Below are positions 17,466 through 26,739 of a DNA stretch of 64,000 nt, piece after piece. Made by a program: the position numbers and the translations under genes. The notes beneath the pieces were generated by a model. It worked only from the letters and a program-made list of their open reading frames with translations, did no database searches and was not told where the DNA came from. Where the stretch lies: NCBI GenBank assembly GCA_023443025.1, contig JAEZWM010000017.1, positions 62,001 to 126,000 on the forward strand. The letters run 5' to 3'. Numbering within the stretch: the stretch's first letter is position 1; every line of letters begins with the position of its first letter. Origin of the DNA: Bacillota bacterium (GTDB lineage: Bacteria > Bacillota > Clostridia > Tissierellales > Peptoniphilaceae).

Positions 17466-18559
17466 TAATCTGCCTTTATTCCTTTTTCATCAAAGAACTT
17501 TTGAGCTCCAGGATGAACATCTATAGGCATTCCATCAAGAGCGGATTCTAAAGTAATATCCTTTCCTCTGGCATGTGCTTCAACAATAACATTAGTATTG
17601 TCGTAAATCGCTTTTGTCATTTCATATACTATGTTTTCATCCATATCTTTTGGAACTATTAACATAGCCATAACAGCTGTTGCAACTACAGTGTCTTCTT
17701 GACCTTTATAATCTCCAGGCTCGATTTCGATTTTGATATAGTAAGGATATTTATCGCTTAGCTCTTTAATTTTAGCTTCGTCCATAGGAATTAGCTTAAC
17801 GTCTGCAGTTGTTGAAACTTCAGTTACAGCTGATGTTGGAACTGCTGCAGTAACGAAAGCTACATCTACTTGCTTGTTCTTAAGCTGATCTGTTGCTTCT
17901 GCAAATGATAGATAGTCTACTTTTGCTAAATCATCGTAGGTTAGTCCATGAATTTCAAGTATTTGTCTTGCATTAACTTCAGTACCTGAACCGGGAGCTC
18001 CTACAGCAACTTTTTTGTCTTTTAAATCTTCAATAGTGTTAATGTCAGCATCAGCTCTTGCAATGATTTGTACAACCTCAGGATATAGCGATGCCATTCC
18101 AGCTATGTCTTTAACTTCTCCTTTATCGGCAAATGCTTCAATTCCATTGTAAGCATAGTAAGTAACATCATTTTGTACAAATGCAATCTCTGCATCACCT
18201 CTAGAGATAAGTTCAACATTCTCTACGGAAGCACCGGTAGATTGAGCAGTTGCTTGTAGTCCTAAATCAGCATTGTTAAGGATTGTAGCAATAGCTCCTC
18301 CAAGTGGATAATATGTTCCTGCTACCCCACCTGTAGCGATAGAAACGAATTCTAAATCACCTGTAGCCGGCTTTTCAGCTTCTTCTTTTTCTTCTTCTTT
18401 CTTTTCTTCAGTTTCTTCTTTCTTTTCTTCTACTTTCTCTTCAACTTTCTCTTCAACCTTTTCTTCTTTCTCTGCTTCTTGAGCCGGTTGATTATTACAT
18501 GCTGCCAGGGTAAACACCATGACAAAAACTAATAGAAGCGATATCCACTTCTTATACAT
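17465..18559 (-). CDS. TAXI family TRAP solute receptor (lipoprotein)
   Basis: This 364-residue extracellular receptor of a TRAP-TAXI transporter has a signal peptide ending in LAAC (lipid-modified Cys21) and a Glu/Lys repeat linker (about residues 25-65). The TAXI domain has the family motif IATGGVAGTYYPLGGAIA and the AVGAPGSGTEVNARQIL segment. The ATG is preceded by GGAGGG; an in-frame ATG eight codons upstream lacks a site. It is the first gene of a three-gene operon with a consensus promoter and an operator-like palindrome. The acidic linker closely resembles that of the OppA lipoprotein. Confidence 0.94.
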   Translation of the reverse strand: MYKKWISLLLVFVMVFTLAACNNQPAQEAEKEEKVEEKVEEKVEEKKEETEEKKEEEKEEAEKPATGDLEFVSIATGGVAGTYYPLGGAIATILNNADLGLQATAQSTGASVENVELISRGDAEIAFVQNDVTYYAYNGIEAFADKGEVKDIAGMASLYPEVVQIIARADADINTIEDLKDKKVAVGAPGSGTEVNARQILEIHGLTYDDLAKVDYLSFAEATDQLKNKQVDVAFVTAAVPTSAVTEVSTTADVKLIPMDEAKIKELSDKYPYYIKIEIEPGDYKGQEDTVVATAVMAMLIVPKDMDENIVYEMTKAIYDNTNVIVEAHARGKDITLESALDGMPIDVHPGAQKFFDEKGIKAD

Positions 18560-18579
18560 ACTATTCCCTCCTTTTTTTG

Positions 18580-18636
18580 GCAAATGAAAACATTTGCAGT
18601 CTAACTTAATTATATCATTTCACAATTCAATGTCAA
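18580..18636 (-). promoter_or_regulatory. Consensus promoter and palindromic operator of the TAXI-TRAP operon
   Basis: On the minus strand TTGACA (18636-18631), a 16-base spacer and TATAAT (18614-18609) form an almost ideal promoter. Just after the predicted start, GCAAATG and CATTTGC flank AAAA (18580-18597), a perfect inverted repeat without a T-run. Its core AAATGAAAACATTT closely matches that of the opp operator (AAATGAAAACGTTT). Confidence 0.75.
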
Positions 18637-19724
18637 GTTGTAGAGTGATATCTATTTACTACAACTTCGTATAATCCGGATTTTGTAACAGAGATAAACT
18701 TTAAGTTTATTTTATATTTTAATGCAGCCTCCCTAAGTGCTTTAACTATTTTCCCATAATCATCTTTTTTCATTCTAATAAAATCTATAAGAACAATCCC
18801 TCCTATTCCTCTTATCATCAATTGATACATGATTTCGTCTATAACATCCAGATTGACCTTTACAGCATTTTCCACCTTGGATAAACCGGTAGTATTGCTA
18901 CTTGAGTTTACATCAATTACCGTTAGTGCTTCAAGTTCATCTATGACTATTTCTGCACCTGATTTTGTTAATATTTTTCTATTAACCTTTTTCCCCAGCT
19001 CAAACTGAACAACTCTGTCCTCAATAGCAGAATATTCTCCGGAAAGAACAATCTTTCCTAATAACTCCTGATTGTTTTTAAGCTCATCAAAAATACTGTG
19101 AGCATTGACAATTAGTCGATCAAGTCCATCTATGTGCTCCTTTATTTCATTATAATAATCTGGTTTTTGCCAATAAACAATCTTTGGTGTTGGGAGAAAG
19201 TTTATTTCTCTCATTATCATATCTGTTCTCATTTCTAGCTGTTTAAGCTCTTTAAGAACATTTTCAATATTTACACCTTCAGCCTCAGTTCTAACTATTA
19301 TCCCAAACTTTGGTCCATACTCCTCTATAGATTTTTTTAATGTATCAATTATATCTGCTGCAGTTATCTTTCTGGATATATTAATACTTTTTGAATATGG
19401 ATCTACGATAACATACTTACCTTTTATCAGAATTTTTTCAGATACTCTAGCCTTTTTGTTATTAAACGGCTCATTTATAACTTGAACAAGAATCTGATCT
19501 ACGCTGTTTGTTTCAAGCTTGTGTTTAAAAGGCATAAGAGCTGTCCCACCTTCTATTTGGACTTCATAAGATTCAAGCCAGGGTAGCTTCTTTACTATCC
19601 TGGCTCTTATAATTGAACCTATTGGTATAATTTCGGGATTGTATTCTTTATAATAGATGAGCTTATTGCTTTTAATAACTCCAACTCGTGCTATTTCATT
19701 CAAATCTATAAATCCGTAATTCAT
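18633..19724 (-). CDS. Short ribonuclease E/G family protein
   Basis: This 363-residue protein resembles the catalytic N-terminal part of RNase E/G. An S1-like domain lies at about residues 35-110. The DNase I-like region keeps the metal ligands: Asp and Asn in VIDVNSS (about 271-277) and Asp in GGIVLIDFIRM (about 310-320). It ends about 30 residues later, without the CPxC zinc-link and small domain that normally tetramerise the enzyme. It follows the TIGR03936 gene directly, the conserved order in Clostridia. I see no frameshifted continuation, because a promoter overlaps its end. It may be an active minimal RNase or an RNA-binding relative. Confidence 0.85.
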   Translation of the reverse strand: MNYGFIDLNEIARVGVIKSNKLIYYKEYNPEIIPIGSIIRARIVKKLPWLESYEVQIEGGTALMPFKHKLETNSVDQILVQVINEPFNNKKARVSEKILIKGKYVIVDPYSKSINISRKITAADIIDTLKKSIEEYGPKFGIIVRTEAEGVNIENVLKELKQLEMRTDMIMREINFLPTPKIVYWQKPDYYNEIKEHIDGLDRLIVNAHSIFDELKNNQELLGKIVLSGEYSAIEDRVVQFELGKKVNRKILTKSGAEIVIDELEALTVIDVNSSSNTTGLSKVENAVKVNLDVIDEIMYQLMIRGIGGIVLIDFIRMKKDDYGKIVKALREAALKYKINLKFISVTKSGLYEVVVNRYHSTT

Positions 19725-20426
19725 TTACCCCTCCAAATTAATTTCATTCAAAAACTCATCTGAATACTGTCCGGTTCTTACTATCTTAAGCTCAGTATAA
19801 TCTATATCTTTGCCGATTAACTCTGAAATTCCACTAATTAAAACATCTGCCCTTAAGTTTGCCCCATCACTTGAATGACAGATATAATTAATATAGTCTT
19901 CATCACCTGATGTGACACCTATATCATAAATAAGGGCTCTTATATCAACAGGTATTTCTTCAAACCTCTTTTTCTTTTTATTTCTTTTACGCCGATAAAC
20001 TACATAGGTTTCCAATTCTTTTAAATTACTTACCGCTACTTCTACTTCTCCAAATTCAAAATCCTCAGGAAAATAAATCTTGTAAGAGGAATATTTAATT
20101 TCTTTAGAGATCGAATTATAATTATTTGATATTCTTAAGTCTATTATATCAAGCCCCATCGGCAATTGTTTATTTATTTCATCTATTAATTCCAAAGGGT
20201 CAAAATCATTAATAGTTTCGAATTCTATATATTCACAAATGGATTCAACTCCGAGAGGTAAGGGATTTGGTATAGAAAGTTTTGGTGTTGGACTGAACCC
20301 TTCTGAATATTTGAGCTGGATTTTTGATCTTTTTATTGCTCTATGAAATAATTTCATTAGATCCAGATGCCCAATAAGCCTCATGTAGTCCGTCTTTTTA
20401 AATTTTCCTCTTAAATGCATGGACAA
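19725..20426 (-). CDS. TIGR03936 family radical-SAM-associated protein (DUF2344)
   Basis: This 233-residue protein matches the DUF2344/TIGR03936 family, which nearly always neighbours the TIGR03960 B12-binding radical SAM protein or is fused to it. The N-terminal KKTDYMRLIGHLDLMKLFHRAIKR and the SEGFSPTPKLSIPNPLPLGVES region are typical. A basic run KRKRNKKKKRFEE (about 148-160) suggests RNA contact, but that is inference. It overlaps the upstream gene by 16 bases and abuts the RNase E/G gene. The function of the pair is not established; RNA modification or maturation is the usual guess. Confidence 0.9.
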   Translation of the reverse strand: MSMHLRGKFKKTDYMRLIGHLDLMKLFHRAIKRSKIQLKYSEGFSPTPKLSIPNPLPLGVESICEYIEFETINDFDPLELIDEINKQLPMGLDIIDLRISNNYNSISKEIKYSSYKIYFPEDFEFGEVEVAVSNLKELETYVVYRRKRNKKKKRFEEIPVDIRALIYDIGVTSGDEDYINYICHSSDGANLRADVLISGISELIGKDIDYTELKIVRTGQYSDEFLNEINLEG

Positions 20427-22261
20427 TAACCTCCGGGGTAACGTCTATTAACACCACACCCATGACACTTCTCTCTACAGTCTACTGAAACTTCAGCATT
20501 AAAAGCTTTTTCTCTCTCTTTAACAAGGAATGCTTTAGTAACACCTATATCAATGAAATCCCATGGAAGTACTTCTGCAGTATTCCTTTCTCTATTTGCA
20601 TAAAAGCCCATATCAAGTCCCTCTTCTTCAAATGCACTTTCCCACTTATCATAGTTGAAATAATCGCCCCAACCATCAAAATAACATCCACTTATATATG
20701 CTCTTTCAATAACTTTACCTACTCTTCTGTCACCTCTTGCTATTACAGCTTCAATTCTACTAACTTTAGGGTCATGATAATTATAGCTGATTTTCTTATC
20801 CTTTATTTCAGATTTAAGTAAATTTGCTTTTTCATAAAGTTTATCTAAAGAATCCTGAGCTTCCCACTGAAATGGTGTAAAAGGTTTTGGTACAAAACAA
20901 GAACTACTAGCTGTGATTTTTAGATTACCTTTTATTTTAGTTAAATCTCTTTCAAAAAACATATCCTTAATTTTATATGCTATGTCCTTAATACCAAGTA
21001 CATCAACGATTGTTTCAGTAGGAAGGCCAATCATAAAATAGAGCTTAATAGTAGAATAACCCTCATCAAATGCAAATGATACAGCTCTTTTTATATCTTC
21101 CATAGTAATGTTTTTATTTATTACATCTCTCAGTCGCTGAGAACCTGCTTCAGGAGCAAAGGTAAGACCTGTCTTTTTCATCTTTTCAATTTCTTTTAAT
21201 ACACTTAAACTTTTTGAGTCCAGTCTAAGAGAAGGCAGTGAAATCTTTATATTCTCATCTGTGTACCTTTCAACAAGTTTATGAACTAATAATTCCAGTT
21301 CCGGAAAATCACATGTTGATAATGAAGAAAGCGAGATACCATCATAGCCGGAATTTTCTAGCATAGTATCAATATGTTCCATTATAGTATCGATATTTTT
21401 CTCTCTTATAGGTCTATAAATCATGCCTGCTTGACAAAATCTACATCCACCGGTACATCCCCTAAATATTTCTTCCACTACTCTGTCATGTACGGCTTCA
21501 ATATTTGGCAATAGCGGTTTAGGGTTGGTATATACGCTGTTGAGGTCTTCAATATATCGCTTATTTATAATGCTCGGTGCATTAGGATCGAGCTTAAGCC
21601 TTTCTTTTATAGTACCATCATCATTATATATTTCTTCATAAAGGCTCGGGATATAGATCCCCTCCATACTGGCTGCTGAACGTATAATTTCACCCTTTGT
21701 CATATTTTTTTCTTTACAAGCCAGATAATATTCCAATAATTCAATTAAACCTTCCTCGCCTTCACCGATATAAAAGATATCTATAAAGTCAGCAAGTGGT
21801 TCAGGATTGTAAGCACAAGGTCCGCCTGCAATCACTATTGGATCTACTTCACTTCTATTCTTTGATCTTAGTTCGAGTCCGGCTAGATCAATCATATTTA
21901 GTATATTGGTATAGCTCATCTCGTACTGCAAAGTAAAAGCTAGAAAGTCAAATTCTTTAATAGATTTTTTAGATTCTAATCCATAAAGTTCTATCCCATT
22001 TTTACGCATTTCGCTTTCCATATCAGTCCATGGAGCAAACACTCTTTCGCATAACATATTTTCTCTATCATTGATAAGACCATATATTAAGTTTAGCCCA
22101 TTATAACTCATTGCAATTTCATATATGTCAGGAAAAGCAAACGCGAACTTTAAATCTACTCTATCCCAGTCCTTAATAACTGAATTAACTTCCATTCCTA
22201 CATATCTTGCTGGTTTATTTACTCGATTGAGTGCGCTATTTAGTCTTTTAATATCAATCAT
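20411..22261 (-). CDS. TIGR03960 family B12-binding radical SAM protein
   Basis: This 616-residue protein has an N-terminal cobalamin-binding-like domain and a radical SAM core. The CxxxCxxC cluster motif appears as CTGGCRFC (about residue 270), with supporting segments for SAM binding (TFAPEAGSQRLRDVINK, STIKLYFMIGLPTET). A second Cys cluster closes the protein (CREKCHGCGVNRRYPGGYCPCI), possibly an auxiliary iron-sulfur site. The start overlaps the MinD-like gene by 8 bases. It pairs with the TIGR03936 protein next to it. Substrate and reaction are unknown. Confidence 0.92.
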   Translation of the reverse strand: MIDIKRLNSALNRVNKPARYVGMEVNSVIKDWDRVDLKFAFAFPDIYEIAMSYNGLNLIYGLINDRENMLCERVFAPWTDMESEMRKNGIELYGLESKKSIKEFDFLAFTLQYEMSYTNILNMIDLAGLELRSKNRSEVDPIVIAGGPCAYNPEPLADFIDIFYIGEGEEGLIELLEYYLACKEKNMTKGEIIRSAASMEGIYIPSLYEEIYNDDGTIKERLKLDPNAPSIINKRYIEDLNSVYTNPKPLLPNIEAVHDRVVEEIFRGCTGGCRFCQAGMIYRPIREKNIDTIMEHIDTMLENSGYDGISLSSLSTCDFPELELLVHKLVERYTDENIKISLPSLRLDSKSLSVLKEIEKMKKTGLTFAPEAGSQRLRDVINKNITMEDIKRAVSFAFDEGYSTIKLYFMIGLPTETIVDVLGIKDIAYKIKDMFFERDLTKIKGNLKITASSSCFVPKPFTPFQWEAQDSLDKLYEKANLLKSEIKDKKISYNYHDPKVSRIEAVIARGDRRVGKVIERAYISGCYFDGWGDYFNYDKWESAFEEEGLDMGFYANRERNTAEVLPWDFIDIGVTKAFLVKEREKAFNAEVSVDCREKCHGCGVNRRYPGGYCPCI

Positions 22262-22913
22262 TCTTTATAAATACCTCTTTAATTCTGGTTATAATCCCTT
22301 TGGTTTTATATTCTATGGACTCTGTACTATCCAACTTATCATAGATTCTATCAGATTCAGAATCATCCATTTTATTAATCACGCCTATCACGGTGTATCC
22401 CATTTCAGACAGCTGCTCTAATTCCTCTAAGTACATCTGATCCTTTAGGATATTTTCTGTATTATCTATTACTATTTTATTTGTTCCTAATGAACTGTTA
22501 ATTCCACTATCCTTTGAGTAGATATGAATATTTATACCATCTCCAAGTTCCCATTTAGAAACTTCATCACTACAAAGCATTAGGACATGATTATAGTGAT
22601 CTCTAGCCTCTTCTACTAATTTAATAGTATCAGTATTTTTAAAGCTAATTTTGTCAGGTAAATATGAAGAAGCTAAAATGCTAAAATTATCATCTACTTC
22701 TACTACAGACTTAAAGAGACTGACATCGCCATTTAAAAAATCATATACATCATATATCGTTTCATCCTGTACCCCATAATGAATAGGTAGAATTCTGCTA
22801 CCACTTATCGTATCAACTAAAAGTACCGAGGAATTAGGTCTTATTCTTTCACATAAAGAAATCACTAGCTTTTTAGCTAGTGTTTCCTTACCAAATATTT
22901 TAAGTATAATCAT
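22254..22913 (-). CDS. Degenerate MinD/ParA-like protein lacking Walker A
   Basis: This 219-residue protein lies where minD sits in clostridial mreBCD-PBP2-minCD clusters, and it aligns by eye with MinD. VLLVDT (about residues 30-35) corresponds to VVLIDAD, and the IYDVYDFLNGDVSLFKSVV stretch to the MinD IYDLVDVVEG region. VINKMDD near the C-terminus corresponds to VVNRY. The P-loop GKGGVGKT is replaced by GKETLAKK, so nucleotide hydrolysis is doubtful. There is no minC or minE. Its ATG overlaps the PBP2 stop as ATGA. It may be a pseudo-ATPase scaffold or a decaying gene; the intact frame favours the former. Confidence 0.7.
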   Translation of the reverse strand: MIILKIFGKETLAKKLVISLCERIRPNSSVLLVDTISGSRILPIHYGVQDETIYDVYDFLNGDVSLFKSVVEVDDNFSILASSYLPDKISFKNTDTIKLVEEARDHYNHVLMLCSDEVSKWELGDGINIHIYSKDSGINSSLGTNKIVIDNTENILKDQMYLEELEQLSEMGYTVIGVINKMDDSESDRIYDKLDSTESIEYKTKGIITRIKEVFIKND

Positions 22914-25900
22914 TCTACTATCTCACTTTCCGGAACATCAATCGGTTCCGATGTCTCATAATCTTCTGGATTTAATTTTAAATACTCTCCAACAATCTCT
23001 CTAACTATAGCAGCATTATTAGAACCGGATCCTGCCTGATAAAGTAATGATGCAATTGCAATCTTCGGTTCATCATATGGCGCAAATGCTACCATCCAGC
23101 TATAATCATCAAATCCTTCGTTTGTTTCGGGGTTAATTCCTTCTCTTTCGGCAGTTCCTGTTTTAAGAGCTACTTCTATTGGGAAGTTTCCAAATACCTG
23201 TTCTAGTGTCCCATAGTGTGAAGCCATATTCATTCCTTTTCCAACATGTTTAAGATTGTCGTAATTATTAAGGTCAAGTCTGTTTCTAACAGGTTCATTT
23301 TTTAGAAGTACTTTAGAGTTGTCATGACTCTTGACTTCTTTTACAACTGAGACCTTATTTCTATACCCACCATTGGCAAAAATAGATACATAATTTGCCA
23401 TTTGAAGCGGTGTATAAGCATTTTGTCCTTGTCCTATAACAACATTGAGCATATCTGAGATATTCCAAGCCGCTTGGTCGATATAGGTATATTTTATAAT
23501 ATCGACTAGAGTTTCAGTCTTTCCTTCTAATACTTTTTCTACGTCTATATCAAGCTTTTCAAGTCTTTCTTCGATTATTTCTCGACTTGGTGCATCATCT
23601 TCATCAACCCAGGATGTTATTGTGTCAATCATTTCTTCAAGTATTACAGGATTTAAGCTCTTTTCAGGCTTTATATAGTCTTGTATATTATCTTCTAAGA
23701 AGTACTCAAGTAATGACTTTATAGTTTGTTTCTTTTCTTCAGGATTTGGCATCCTTCCGCCACTCTCGTAAGGAATATTTATTTCTATACCGGTTGGTAC
23801 ATCCAGTCCTAGTTTGATTGCATTCGCACGTATATCATCTATACTTAGCTGAACATTAATTTGGTCACCTGTTTGTGGATTTTCACCTAGTGCCAATACA
23901 TAGTAGTAATAGTTACAAGAGTCTCTTATAGCATCAAAAACATTTTCATATCCATGAGTCGCTTTTTTTGTATTCCATAGCCAGCACCCAAAGATTGTAT
24001 CCCCCATCTCAATAAAGCCATTATCTTCGATTTCTCTATATGGATCCATGCCTTTTTCTAAGGCTGCTAACGAGGTCAATAACTTAAATATTGATCCCGG
24101 CTGAATTTGAGATTGCATTGCAATGTTTAACAGTGGTCTATCTGCTAGAGGGTTCTTTTCATTTGTAGGAAACAAGCTTTTCCAATCACTTTCCGATATT
24201 CCTGTTGCAAAGAGATTTGGATCATATGACTTTTCATTTGCAAGTGCAAGCACTTCACCTGTTTCAACATCAAGTACAACAACCGATCCACTGGACGCAT
24301 TTATATGAGCTCTGCCTTCCTGTTCATTATGTCTTAATGTAGCCTCTCCCCATTTTGATTCAAAATTGCCACCTGCTTGGAGCTTATCAAGTGTTTGTTT
24401 TAAAGCTGTTTCGGCAACTTTTTGAAGTTCTATATCTGTTGTAAGATATACTGAACTTCCTGGTGCAGGAGGTTTTTCATCAAGGGTATTAGTTCTATTT
24501 CCTAATGAATCAACTTCGACTACTCTCTTACCATCCACACCTCTAAGTATGGTCTCAAAGCTCTCTTCAATTCCTGTTTTACCGATTAATTCATTTGGAT
24601 CGTAATTTTTTTCATTTACATAGTTTTGAATCTCATCAGGTTGTGATATTTTTCCCATATAACCTAAAACATGAGCTGCACTCTTACCTTCCGGATAGTA
24701 TCTAACTGGTTCTATGGATACCTCAATTCCTGAGTTGTTTTTTATCTGTTCCTCAATCTTTGCTATAGTTTTTTCTTGTACATTATAAGCAATATTTATA
24801 GGCTGGTAGCCTAAATGACCTTGTTTTTCAATCCTTCTATTTAGTGATATTAGTGCAAGTGCTAGAAAGTCATCATCTTGCTTAATGTCGTAAAACTCTT
24901 TCATTTTATTCAGAAGTTCTTCAGGACTTGCACCCGCCTTTAATTTATACTTTTCAAGTAAATCACTTTTATTCTTTACAAATATATAATCCCATTCAAT
25001 TACTGAAATCTGAGGAAGAATCCCTGCAGTTGTGTTCGTTTCCTGTGCTATATACTTTATTCTTTCATCTGTTATAAAAGCTTCAAGTACTCCAGACTCT
25101 TTTGCAAGCCTTACAAGTTTTTCTAGTGGTTTTTCTGAAGTGCTCTCTTCAGGGTTTTCATATTCAATATTCACGACTTCTGTTACGAGGTCTACATTAG
25201 CAACTAAACCTATATCCGTTCCTTGTTTCTTTTCAATCATATTGATTAAAATTTCTGCAGGTTTAATAACCTCATTTTTATCTGTGATTTCAAGTTTTTC
25301 TAGAAATAACTCCAAAGAATGGTTTGATACTAAATTTACAAAATCATCCTTAGGATTACTCGTAAGGGTAACTTCCGGATATAACTTGTTGAGTTCTACC
25401 TTGTTGAGCAAGTATTCCCTATCATCTGAGATTTCAAATTTTTTAATTTTTACATTATCTTTGAGCTTATTTTCAACTAATAATTCATAAACTATTTCCC
25501 TGGCATAAGGATGATTAATTATTTTTCTAATCGTAGTTTTATCATTATCAATAAATTGATTAATTATGTCGAGTGGATCTTCCGTACCTTTTAAATCATT
25601 CTTTTTTAAAAACTCATCCAGTACTTCAACCCCTGTAAATTCAGCCTTTACACCATTTTCAAGTTCAATGTTTATAGGAAGAGTTATCCCCTTGGAACCT
25701 AATGCATTGAGGGCTCTATTTGCCATTATAAAATCATAGTTGACTTCCTCTTGAATCTTCTTCGTTTTGGTTAAGAGCTGAGGTATTAAGTCATTTTCTA
25801 TAATTATGTTTAAGACCTTATCTTCGGGTGTGGACTCCTCTTTAAAATAATCTTCTTCAGCTTCATAAGAAAATGTATTTAGTTCTAAAGCTGTATCTTC

Positions 25901-26236
25901 TATATAATTAGTCCCATCCTCTTCTAAGAGCCTTATGAGAGTTAGTAGCTCTTCATTTCGTTTAGTTGCTTCTACTTCTTTCATTTCATCTGCCAAAAGT
26001 TGAACCGAAAATGAGGGCCTGGTACCTGCTAAGAGTACTCCATTTCTATCGTAGATGTTCCCCCTAGGTGCTGTAATGTGTATATCTTTTATTCTCTTAT
26101 TGTCCGATATCTCTCTATACTTACTTCCTTCTACTATCATCAACTTAAAAGCTCCCAACACAAGAGCTGTCATCATAAGTATCAAAATGACAGTTATAAT
26201 ATTGAATCTCCTTAATTGTTCTTGTGATTTATTCAT
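22910..26236 (-). CDS. mrdA: Class B penicillin-binding protein 2 (elongation transpeptidase)
   Basis: This is the membrane-anchored transpeptidase of the elongasome, following mreBCD. One N-terminal helix (about residues 14-34) precedes the dimerisation domain (TAPRGNIYDRNG at about 53-64) and the transpeptidase domain, with SIFK in QPGSIFKLLT, SCN in RDSCNYYYY and KTG in LKTGTAERE. At 1108 residues it is far longer than the roughly 600-700 of classical PBP2. The extra mass is a 400-residue charged insertion between the RGNIYDRNG region and the pedestal domain, plus one inside the transpeptidase domain. Clostridial relatives are also long. The start follows GGTGG. Confidence 0.95.
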   Translation of the reverse strand: MNKSQEQLRRFNIITVILILMMTALVLGAFKLMIVEGSKYREISDNKRIKDIHITAPRGNIYDRNGVLLAGTRPSFSVQLLADEMKEVEATKRNEELLTLIRLLEEDGTNYIEDTALELNTFSYEAEEDYFKEESTPEDKVLNIIIENDLIPQLLTKTKKIQEEVNYDFIMANRALNALGSKGITLPINIELENGVKAEFTGVEVLDEFLKKNDLKGTEDPLDIINQFIDNDKTTIRKIINHPYAREIVYELLVENKLKDNVKIKKFEISDDREYLLNKVELNKLYPEVTLTSNPKDDFVNLVSNHSLELFLEKLEITDKNEVIKPAEILINMIEKKQGTDIGLVANVDLVTEVVNIEYENPEESTSEKPLEKLVRLAKESGVLEAFITDERIKYIAQETNTTAGILPQISVIEWDYIFVKNKSDLLEKYKLKAGASPEELLNKMKEFYDIKQDDDFLALALISLNRRIEKQGHLGYQPINIAYNVQEKTIAKIEEQIKNNSGIEVSIEPVRYYPEGKSAAHVLGYMGKISQPDEIQNYVNEKNYDPNELIGKTGIEESFETILRGVDGKRVVEVDSLGNRTNTLDEKPPAPGSSVYLTTDIELQKVAETALKQTLDKLQAGGNFESKWGEATLRHNEQEGRAHINASSGSVVVLDVETGEVLALANEKSYDPNLFATGISESDWKSLFPTNEKNPLADRPLLNIAMQSQIQPGSIFKLLTSLAALEKGMDPYREIEDNGFIEMGDTIFGCWLWNTKKATHGYENVFDAIRDSCNYYYYVLALGENPQTGDQINVQLSIDDIRANAIKLGLDVPTGIEINIPYESGGRMPNPEEKKQTIKSLLEYFLEDNIQDYIKPEKSLNPVILEEMIDTITSWVDEDDAPSREIIEERLEKLDIDVEKVLEGKTETLVDIIKYTYIDQAAWNISDMLNVVIGQGQNAYTPLQMANYVSIFANGGYRNKVSVVKEVKSHDNSKVLLKNEPVRNRLDLNNYDNLKHVGKGMNMASHYGTLEQVFGNFPIEVALKTGTAEREGINPETNEGFDDYSWMVAFAPYDEPKIAIASLLYQAGSGSNNAAIVREIVGEYLKLNPEDYETSEPIDVPESEIVE

Positions 26237-26244
26237 ATTACCAC

Positions 26245-26739
26245 CTAATAGAATCTAATATTTGGGAAAATAAAGATCTTTCTAAATACCTTCATAGTTA
26301 AAAAGTAAAGTATCGAATTCATAATTATCTCTATAAATATTGGACCTTTGAGATAATTAAGTACTGATGAAAATGTTCCATTAAACAAGCCGGTTCCTAG
26401 CATAACTAAAAAATAAAAAACTGTCATCCCTGCCGTGATAAGCATACCGGTCCTATTGTCTTTCAGATTTAATCTGTATTCATTATTGCCTACTATATAA
26501 CCCATTACAAAATAAATGAGCGCTCTAAATCCGATCACTTTAGAAAAAAGTACATCTTCTATAAGACCGATAAATAGACCGGTATACCCACCTGTATAAG
26601 ATCCGAATCCTATAGAAAGGGCTGCAACAACAGGTAATGCGAAGTTAGGACTTACTCCAAATAACTCTATCCGAGAAAATATGGTGACCTGTAATATTGT
26701 GCTAATAATAACGGCCAATAATATTCTGATTTTATTCAT
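26245..26739 (-). CDS. mreD: Rod-shape protein MreD
   Basis: This 164-residue integral membrane protein has about five helices and the MreD-type arrangement: an N-terminal helix, then SPNFALPVVAALSIGFGSYTGG and a GLFIGLIEDVLFS motif. MreD is part of the elongation complex with MreC and RodA/PBP2. It overlaps mreC by 8 bases and leaves 8 bases before the PBP2 gene. Position and topology make the call secure despite low sequence conservation. Confidence 0.92.
   Translation of the reverse strand: MNKIRILLAVIISTILQVTIFSRIELFGVSPNFALPVVAALSIGFGSYTGGYTGLFIGLIEDVLFSKVIGFRALIYFVMGYIVGNNEYRLNLKDNRTGMLITAGMTVFYFLVMLGTGLFNGTFSSVLNYLKGPIFIEIIMNSILYFLTMKVFRKIFIFPNIRFY

Noticed and set aside
18580..18597. 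Terminator for the RNase E/G operon
   Set aside because: The palindrome lacks a T-run and lies between a consensus -10 and the TAXI start codon, so an operator is the better reading.
18560..18632. Frameshifted continuation of the RNase E/G gene encoding the zinc-link
   Set aside because: The region downstream of the stop is occupied by a consensus promoter and operator, and no CPxC-coding segment is present in any frame.
25032..25490. Plus-strand 152-codon frame inside the PBP2 gene
   Set aside because: Ser-rich antisense frame opposite the charged insertion of PBP2, with no ribosome site.
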